Origin: Clostridia bacterium
GTDB taxonomy: Bacteria; Bacillota; Clostridia; Christensenellales; UBA1242
NCBI GenBank assembly: GCA_017399515.1
Contig: JAFQBZ010000084.1
Span: forward strand, 1 to 10,332
Reading direction: 5' to 3'
Length of the DNA stretch: 10,332 bases
In this document: positions 5,368-10,332 of the stretch, in pieces
Numbering within the stretch: the first letter of the stretch is position 1
How the letters are laid out: each line of letters starts with the position of its first letter
Translations under genes and position numbers: made by a program
Notes under the pieces: generated by a model
Seen by the model: the letters and a program-made list of their open reading frames with translations, nothing else
What the model was told of the DNA's origin: nothing
Databases searched by the model: none

Positions 5368-6006
5368 CTAATTGATCCATTTTATAATTGGATTGCCTGA
5401 AAAACCTTTTTCCCATACAAACCAGGCATAAGCAACTGCACTGGACTGAATCTTTTCAAAGTCACCATTCATTGCACACAATAGTCTTGAAGAACTGACA
5501 TAAACAACTTTTGGTGGATTGTTCAGGAAGAACTGCTTTCTTGCTTTTCCTTCAAGGAATTGCAGTTTCAGAAACATTGCAACCTTTCTTCCTGGTTGAA
5601 CACTGTCCAATGCTCTTTGAACAAATTCCAGTGCAAATTTGTATGGTGGATTTGTTATGATGTCACCTTCAAAATCATCAAGGGTTTCTTGAAGGAAATC
5701 CATTGGTTCAGTGTCACCATAACCACGATAAATCAAATCAGTTGCAATGACTTCATGTCCTGCCTTTTCAAGAACCTTTGCAAGATGACCTTCACCACAT
5801 GCACATTCCCAAACAACAGGTGCAAACTGTTCTTCTTCAAGCAGAAGTTCCATTGCTTTTGGTTCAGTTGCATAGTAGTCATGTTCATGTCTTTCAGATT
5901 CTGTGTGGTTAGAAGCACCCAAAGTCTTATAAATACTGTTTTGATTACCTGTCCAATCTCTACTTTGCTGCTCTCTCTCTCTCTCTCTGCTATGTGTTTC
6001 ATACAT
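5368..6006 (-). CDS. Phage DNA methyltransferase, NPPY type (probable adenine-N6)
   Basis: 212 residues. A class I SAM-dependent methyltransferase core is visible: D-Y-Y-A-T-E-P-K (43-50) before it, motif I W-E-C-A-C-G-E-G-H (66-74), acidic motif II A-T-D-L (D90) and catalytic N-P-P-Y (119-122), which marks amino-methyltransferases acting on adenine or cytosine N4. There is no evident target recognition domain or partner nuclease. The first 30 residues are low in complexity because of an (AG)9 tract encoding R-E-R-E-R-E. The ATG at 6006 overlaps the stop of the zinc-ribbon gene (TAATG), with AAAGGGG 10 nt upstream; a TTG at 6027 is less likely. A second ATG at 6002 lies in another frame. Confidence 0.85.
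   Translation of the reverse strand: MYETHSREREREQQSRDWTGNQNSIYKTLGASNHTESERHEHDYYATEPKAMELLLEEEQFAPVVWECACGEGHLAKVLEKAGHEVIATDLIYRGYGDTEPMDFLQETLDDFEGDIITNPPYKFALEFVQRALDSVQPGRKVAMFLKLQFLEGKARKQFFLNNPPKVVYVSSSRLLCAMNGDFEKIQSSAVAYAWFVWEKGFSGNPIIKWIN
5971..5988. repeat. Dinucleotide microsatellite (CT)9 / coding strand (AG)9
   Basis: Nine perfect CT units on the plus strand lie within codons 7-12 of the NPPY methyltransferase, encoding three Arg-Glu pairs. A unit change shifts the frame, so slipped-strand mispairing could switch or alter the protein. It is the only long simple-sequence tract I noticed in the window. Confidence 0.95.
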
Positions 6007-6176
6007 TAAAGTTTCACCCCTTTCCAATCAAATTCAGCACCACATTTGGAACACTTTTGTGGTTTATACTTTTCAGGATTTCTGACCATAGGAAAATGAA
6101 TTGCTTCTTTGCAATTTGGACAACCAAGATAAAAGTCACTCATGAAGTCATCTTGTATCATTTCAGGTTTCACCAT
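6006..6176 (-). CDS. Small zinc-ribbon protein
   Basis: 56 residues. Two CxxC knuckles, C19-P-N-C22 and C42-S-K-C45, are 19 residues apart, typical of a zinc ribbon for nucleic-acid or protein binding. There is no other domain. I chose the ATG at 6176, with AGGAAGG 8 nt upstream, rather than upstream in-frame starts (to 6224) that lie deeper inside the cytosine methyltransferase gene. It overlaps that gene by 14 nt and the next methyltransferase by 1 nt, so the three genes are tightly coupled. It may be an accessory to one of the methyltransferases or an unrelated small regulator; nothing in the sequence decides this. Confidence 0.78.
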   Translation of the reverse strand: MVKPEMIQDDFMSDFYLGCPNCKEAIHFPMVRNPEKYKPQKCSKCGAEFDWKGVKL

Positions 6177-7197
6177 CCTGACCACCTTCCTTTCTTGTAT
6201 CATGCAAAGATACATTGAAATCAAAAAATTTTGGAAGCATCACTTCAAACATTGCTTCAAAAATTGCAACAGGAATGGAATTGCCTGCTTGATGATACAA
6301 AGTTCTGTTCATCTTGTTATCTTCAACCTGACATGTGGATTCTGCTGCAAAGAAATCTTCATCTGAATATCCTTGCAATCTCCAACATTCCAGTTCAGTC
6401 AAATATCTGTATTTTCCACCGCCCAAATCAATAACCTGTGCAGGTGTTCTGTCCTGTCTTGTTGTGATGGTGTTTGCAAAATCCTTGATGATAGTTGCCC
6501 TTCTGATTCCCTTTGCACCTATAACAGAATAGACACTTGGTTGTGTTACCATGTAACAATCAGAAACTTCTTTTTCCAGGAACAACTGAATGTCTTTCAT
6601 AGGTTTCTTTTGCATTAGGTCAAAATCAAATGCTTCATCATTCAAAACTGAAACTGTGAAAACCCTTTGTCTTGCCTGGGGAAGTCCAAAATCCCTTGCA
6701 TCCAAAACTGCATGATTGCTTGTATATCCCAAGTTTTCCATGTACTGAATGTATTTATTGAAATTATGAACCATGTGCTTTGAAAGAACATTTTTGACAT
6801 TTTCCCAAATCACAATTTTAGGTTTCCATTCACCCATCTGTTCAATGATGTGAACAGTTTCCCACATTAGGGAAGACCTTGTTCCTGAACCTTCATCAGC
6901 ACCTTTGCCCTTGTTGATTCTTCCTTCTGCTGCTGTTGCTTTTCCTTGGTGTCCTGCAATGCTGAAATCTTGACATGGACTTCCATGAATTAGAATGTCA
7001 GGTTTCAAGTTCCATCCAACAACAGTCTGTGTCTTATATGCCAATTCATCAGCAAACATTGCATTGTAGGATCTGACAGCCTTTTCATCAATTTCAACAT
7101 AATCAATTGACTTGACTGGAACACCAAGGTTCTTCATTGCAACCCTGGGTGAACCAATTCCACCAAACAGTTCCAAAATCTGAATTGTTTCCTTCAT
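6163..7197 (-). CDS. DNA cytosine-5 methyltransferase
   Basis: 344 residues with the C5 methyltransferase motifs in order: motif I L-E-L-F-G-G-I-G (8-15), motif IV G-S-P-C-Q-D-F-S with catalytic C75, motif VI E132-N-V, motif VIII Q-A-R-Q-R-V-F, a target recognition region of roughly 90 residues, motif IX L-T-E-L-E-C-W-R-L-Q-G, and motif X Y-H-Q-A-G-N-S-I-P-V. It transfers a methyl group from SAM to C5 of cytosine in a specific DNA site; the site cannot be read from the sequence. All catalytic motifs are intact. I chose the ATG at 7197, with AAAGGGG 7 nt upstream and 13 nt after the primase-helicase stop. No restriction endonuclease is adjacent, so it probably protects phage DNA or regulates it. 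Confidence 0.95.
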   Translation of the reverse strand: MKETIQILELFGGIGSPRVAMKNLGVPVKSIDYVEIDEKAVRSYNAMFADELAYKTQTVVGWNLKPDILIHGSPCQDFSIAGHQGKATAAEGRINKGKGADEGSGTRSSLMWETVHIIEQMGEWKPKIVIWENVKNVLSKHMVHNFNKYIQYMENLGYTSNHAVLDARDFGLPQARQRVFTVSVLNDEAFDFDLMQKKPMKDIQLFLEKEVSDCYMVTQPSVYSVIGAKGIRRATIIKDFANTITTRQDRTPAQVIDLGGGKYRYLTELECWRLQGYSDEDFFAAESTCQVEDNKMNRTLYHQAGNSIPVAIFEAMFEVMLPKFFDFNVSLHDTRKEGGQDGET

Positions 7198-7210
7198 TGA
7201 TTCACCCCTT

Positions 7211-9109
7211 TCAATCTTCTTCAAATACTCTGTATTTTTTAGAACCAATTTTCTTGTCAACAATCTTCAATTCAAAGTTCTTGACCATCTGTCTTGAAAA
7301 TTCAATCTTGGAAAGTGCCTGCAAGGATTCAGACAAACAAAATTCTTTGTATCTGTCATATACCTTGGAAGTTGGTTCACCTTCAATGTTGAAGTCTTCA
7401 TCATCACATTCCTTGACAAACATCAGAAGGGGATTGTTCCTTTCTTCATATTCATCAAGTTCCTGTTTCATCTTTGCAGATGTGGTGTAGTTCCTTGCTT
7501 CAAGAACCCTTTTCAATCCCTGGATGCCCAACTGAATCAGATATTCCATGGATTCCTGACCCTTCAATTCATATTCAATTTCAGGTCTGAAATTTGGGTC
7601 ATTGCTTGAAAATCTTGCTTCAAAAGGAACAATCACAAGTCTTCGCATGATTGCAGCAGAATCAGAACCTTTTCCCATTCTTGGAATGCTGTTTGCACTG
7701 AATAGGGGTTTGCAATATGGTTTGAAGTCAAACTTTGGTTGACCTTTCTGTTCTGCATCAATGGTTTCACCTGTGACCACCTTCTTGAAAATTGCAGTGT
7801 CACACACAAATTCATTGGAAATGTCATCACCAATGTTTGCAAGTTTGCCAAACATCATGACAGTGCTGAACCTGTCACCCAACTTCTTCAAGTCAAGGGA
7901 ACTGATATTTCTTTCAGAAAGCAAATTGGAAAGTGTCTTCAAATAGGTTGATTTTCCGTTGCTGCCTGTGCCAGTCAGAATGAAGGCTTTACCACCTGCA
8001 AGTGTGTTTGATCTATACATGCAAGCACCAACAATTTCTTCAAGCAATGCCCTTGTGGAAGCATCCTTGCAGGACACATTGTCAAGCATGGAATCAATTG
8101 CTTCACTGGATGCATGTCTGTTGAAATCCCAAGGGATCTTGTTTGTGATAACAGTTTCAGGTGCAAAATCTGTGAATTTGTCATCTATGACATCATAGAT
8201 TCCATTTCTGAAAGCAATGAATCTTGCAGGTGCAGCAGCAGTGTTTTCCCTGATCAAAATGTTCAGGTATGCCATGACTTCCTGTCTTTTTGCCCTGTTC
8301 AACTGTGGAAGGTGTTGAATCATCACCGCTTCAATTTCTTCCTGACCTGAAACATAGATACCTTCTTTGTATAGGTGCAACTGACCATTGATTCTGATGA
8401 TGTGGTGATTGTTCTTCAAGAACACTGCAAACTTGTCAAACAGGAATGTTGTTCCCTTGAAGAAAACAGGTTTTGCAAATGCTTCATCCCTTAAAATCAC
8501 TTCAAGTTCATCAGAAGACAAAGGATCTTTCAGAACATATTCATTGATGATTCTGATTGCATCCCTTGCTTCTTCCACACTGAAATCATTTGACTGTAAA
8601 GTCAGTATGTAGGAAAACAATGCATTGTTTCTTCCATCACCTGCATCCATGTTCAAGAATTCCATTGAAGTTTTGACAGGTATCATCCACTTTGGAATGT
8701 CATCTGCTTCTTCATTGTCTGCCTTGTCATAGATGATTTTTCTTTCTTTGTCATTGAATTTCAAAATGGAATAGGAATTTCTTTTTCCAAGTTTGATGTC
8801 TGCCTGAATACCACATGCAAGTGTGGAATGTGTGCTGCAACTGTTCACCAGGTCAGGATTGTTGAACAAAAAGTGCTTTCCCCTGGTTGTTTCATAGACC
8901 CTGCACTTCAACTGTCTGTCCTGCACAATTCTGAACAGGATTTCAGACTGGTCAAAGTCATCAACATCCACCAGGATTGTTTTTTCAGCAAGGATTCCTG
9001 CAAATTCAGGAAGTGACTGAACTTGCTTGTAGTTCTTGAAGTCAGTTCGGTTTTTGAATTTTTCTATGCACTTTTTGTCCTTGGTTTCCACATAACCTTT
9101 GAAAAACAT
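7211..9109 (-). CDS. D5/P4-type primase-helicase
   Basis: 632 residues. The N-terminal part (about 1-135) has V-D-V-D-D (47-51), R-G-K-H-F-L-F (76-82) and a D-I-K-L-G-K-R segment, resembling an archaeo-eukaryotic-type primase-polymerase domain. The middle (about 225-340) matches the D5_N region, with R-N-G-I-Y-D-V. The C-terminus is a superfamily 3 helicase: Walker A G-T-G-S-N-G-K-S-T (380-388), Walker B A-N-I-G-D-D (D428-D429), motif C F-S-A-N (470-473), and an arginine-rich stretch M-R-R-L-V. It should unwind the fork and possibly prime it, in the hexameric form usual for SF3. The ATG at 9109 follows AAGGAAGTG, 7 nt after the preceding stop. Helicase identity is firm; the primase role is inferred. 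Confidence 0.93.
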   Translation of the reverse strand: MFFKGYVETKDKKCIEKFKNRTDFKNYKQVQSLPEFAGILAEKTILVDVDDFDQSEILFRIVQDRQLKCRVYETTRGKHFLFNNPDLVNSCSTHSTLACGIQADIKLGKRNSYSILKFNDKERKIIYDKADNEEADDIPKWMIPVKTSMEFLNMDAGDGRNNALFSYILTLQSNDFSVEEARDAIRIINEYVLKDPLSSDELEVILRDEAFAKPVFFKGTTFLFDKFAVFLKNNHHIIRINGQLHLYKEGIYVSGQEEIEAVMIQHLPQLNRAKRQEVMAYLNILIRENTAAAPARFIAFRNGIYDVIDDKFTDFAPETVITNKIPWDFNRHASSEAIDSMLDNVSCKDASTRALLEEIVGACMYRSNTLAGGKAFILTGTGSNGKSTYLKTLSNLLSERNISSLDLKKLGDRFSTVMMFGKLANIGDDISNEFVCDTAIFKKVVTGETIDAEQKGQPKFDFKPYCKPLFSANSIPRMGKGSDSAAIMRRLVIVPFEARFSSNDPNFRPEIEYELKGQESMEYLIQLGIQGLKRVLEARNYTTSAKMKQELDEYEERNNPLLMFVKECDDEDFNIEGEPTSKVYDRYKEFCLSESLQALSKIEFSRQMVKNFELKIVDKKIGSKKYRVFEED

Positions 9110-9116
9110 CCTTCAA

Positions 9117-9545
9117 TCACTTCCTTTGCTTTAAGATTTCCAGGTTTGATTTGAACTGCTGTTTCTTTCTCTGACATCTGTTGTGACATTGCAAGTGTTC
9201 ACCTGCCAGTCTTTTGAACTCTTTCAGACTGTCTTTGCAATCAGCAAGTTCTTCTTTTGTAAGTGACACACCATTTGGTTTCTTCCTGGATTCAACCATG
9301 GTTTGTGTGTCTGCTGCTTTCTGTCTATATTCCAAATGAAGTTTTGCAGAAGACTTTCTTTGTTCTTCCAGTTTCTGCATCTGTTCATTGAAATAGGTTT
9401 CCATCAACTGAATATGGTTTTCCTTATTTGTATGATCAAGGTCAACCACTTTCAGAAGTTTTTTCAACCTTGCCTGTGATGCAGGAAAGAAAGCATCCAT
9501 GTGAATTGTCATTTGACCATTGTCATATTTGATTTGTAGATCCAT
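9117..9545 (-). CDS. Coiled-coil phage protein, function unknown
   Basis: 142 residues. A short beta-like N-terminus (M-D-L-Q-I-K-Y-D-N-G-Q-M-T-I-H-M-D) precedes a long, charged, mostly helical body from about 22 to 142. It has heptad-like stretches (E-Q-M-Q-K-L-E-E-Q-R-K-S and L-K-E-F-K-R-L-A-G-E-H-L) and a basic C-terminus with C-H-N-R-C. It has no signal peptide, membrane segment or enzyme motif. The ATG overlaps the DNA polymerase stop (TAATG), with GGGGTG upstream, and it ends 7 nt before the primase-helicase. Position between the two replication enzymes suggests a replisome accessory or nucleic-acid-binding role; this is inference only. Confidence 0.8.
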   Translation of the reverse strand: MDLQIKYDNGQMTIHMDAFFPASQARLKKLLKVVDLDHTNKENHIQLMETYFNEQMQKLEEQRKSSAKLHLEYRQKAADTQTMVESRKKPNGVSLTKEELADCKDSLKEFKRLAGEHLQCHNRCQRKKQQFKSNLEILKQRK

Positions 9546-10332
9546 TACATCACCCCAAAGTCTTTCAATCTTTTCTTTGCCATTTCCACATACCAGTCTT
9601 TGTCAAGTTTAGAAGGACATCTGACACCATTCATGTCATCATTGAAGATGAAGCAGTGTTCAGGACTGTTGGAAATCTTTTCAGGTTTTCCAGTTCTGAC
9701 AGATACCTTCTTGACACCTGCATCAGAAGAATTCTTGGATGCAAAGACCCTGATGCATTTTTCCTTGACAGGTGTTTCACCATGAAGGATTGTGGAATAT
9801 TTACTTGTTATCTTGGTGACCATCTGAAATTCTTTCAGGTCATCACATTTATGAATAAAGGTTTCAACTGGAACACCATGCACCATGTATTCAACCAGGG
9901 CATGATTGACAATAGGAAAATCACCATAATCAAGATTGTCCAGTTTTTTGACATAACCACCTTTTGACTTATACTTTCCATCAGCAGTGACAACAATATA
10001 ATTGTTCACATCCTTTTGGAACACTTTTCTGAATTCATCAAATTCCAGTGCAAGTCCTGTTCTTTGTTCCCATTCAAAAGCAATGTCATCAATGATGTTG
10101 AACCATTCATCTTCATCCATTCCATCAGGCATCTTGATCAGAACACCATCTGTGTTGGACTGAATGATTTGACTGTGTGGTTCAAGATGTTCAATCAGGT
10201 CAAGCAGAAGAATCTGACCATAGACACAAACCTTGTTGGACATCAAAGGGTCAAACAGATCATTGTTTTTGTCCTTCAATACACCATAGGTGGAATTCAA
10301 GACGATTTTCAGAACCGCCTGCAAAGGATATT
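9545..10332 (-). CDS. Family B DNA polymerase, C-terminal part (5' end off-window)
   Basis: The open frame continues to the right edge, so the start is missing; about 262 residues are visible. Motif B is complete (L-Q-A-V-L-K-I-V-L-N-S-T-Y-G), with the incoming-nucleotide lysine and the NSxYG signature of family B polymerases. Motif C reads Q-S-N-T-D-G-V-L rather than the usual D-T-D-S. Downstream N-N-Y-I-V-V and K-Y-K-S-K-G-G-Y-V-K-K match the K-K-x-Y/K-G-G region that binds primer-template. It synthesises phage DNA; exonuclease and palm motif A would be off-window. An in-frame TTG at 10324 is not the real start, because homology begins upstream of it. The stop overlaps the coiled-coil gene. 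Confidence 0.9.
   Translation of the reverse strand, partial: YPLQAVLKIVLNSTYGVLKDKNNDLFDPLMSNKVCVYGQILLLDLIEHLEPHSQIIQSNTDGVLIKMPDGMDEDEWFNIIDDIAFEWEQRTGLALEFDEFRKVFQKDVNNYIVVTADGKYKSKGGYVKKLDNLDYGDFPIVNHALVEYMVHGVPVETFIHKCDDLKEFQMVTKITSKYSTILHGETPVKEKCIRVFASKNSSDAGVKKVSVRTGKPEKISNSPEHCFIFNDDMNGVRCPSKLDKDWYVEMAKKRLKDFGVM

Noticed and set aside
5733..6002. 89-codon minus-strand frame starting at the second ATG before the (AG)9 tract
   Set aside because: It overlaps the methyltransferase in another frame and has no domain. I treat it as the out-of-frame product of the ATG at 6002, relevant only to the slippage idea.
5368..7197. Complete restriction-modification system
   Set aside because: Two methyltransferases are present, but no endonuclease or specificity subunit is encoded nearby; the small gene between them is only a zinc ribbon.

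Overview
The window looks like one contiguous stretch of a double-stranded, tailed (Caudoviricetes-type) phage or prophage genome infecting a low-GC Firmicute, probably a Clostridia-like gut bacterium. Every convincing gene is on the minus strand, so transcription runs from the right edge to the left. Genes are packed with 1-17 nt overlaps (TAATG, TGATG) or short gaps and have strong AAGGGGTGA/AGGTGA-type ribosome binding sites. The host guess rests on typical Firmicute phage families (DUF1492/ArpU-like regulator, DUF3310-MazG protein, Terminase_3-type large subunit, ThyX), not on a host marker.

Layout in transcription order. (1) Replication module, 10332-7211: C-terminal part of a family B DNA polymerase (cut by the window edge), a small coiled-coil protein, and a large D5/P4-type primase-helicase. 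(2) DNA modification module, 7197-5368: a complete cytosine-C5 methyltransferase, a small zinc-ribbon protein and an NPPY-type (probably adenine-N6) methyltransferase with an (AG)9 tract at its N-terminus. (3) Nucleotide metabolism and small genes, 5351-2808: DUF3310+MazG fusion, flavin-dependent thymidylate synthase ThyX, three unrecognised small phage proteins and an HD-domain phosphohydrolase. (4) A 309-bp intergenic region, 2499-2807, full of TTGAACC/GGTTCAA repeats arranged around an AT-rich core with large dyad symmetry: an origin, operator cluster or packaging site. (5) Regulatory and packaging module, 2498-1: ArpU/DUF1492-like late regulator, then a compact control region (direct repeats, promoter-like boxes, palindrome, intrinsic terminator), terminase small and large subunits, and the start of a protein with an HELVH metal-binding motif, cut by the left edge.

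The polymerase and primase-helicase would copy the phage genome; ThyX, MazG and perhaps the HD protein would shape the dNTP pool; the methyltransferases would mark the DNA; the ArpU-like protein would switch expression to terminase and the downstream morphogenesis genes (off-window).

Three sequence-wide or local oddities deserve attention. CpG is almost absent (23 found by eye in 10.3 kb), and the tetramer AGCT appears to be completely absent. The repeat/dyad element upstream of the ArpU gene is strikingly organised. The (AG)9 tract sits behind two overlapping ATGs in different frames, so repeat slippage could toggle the methyltransferase. All counts were made by eye and no database was searched.
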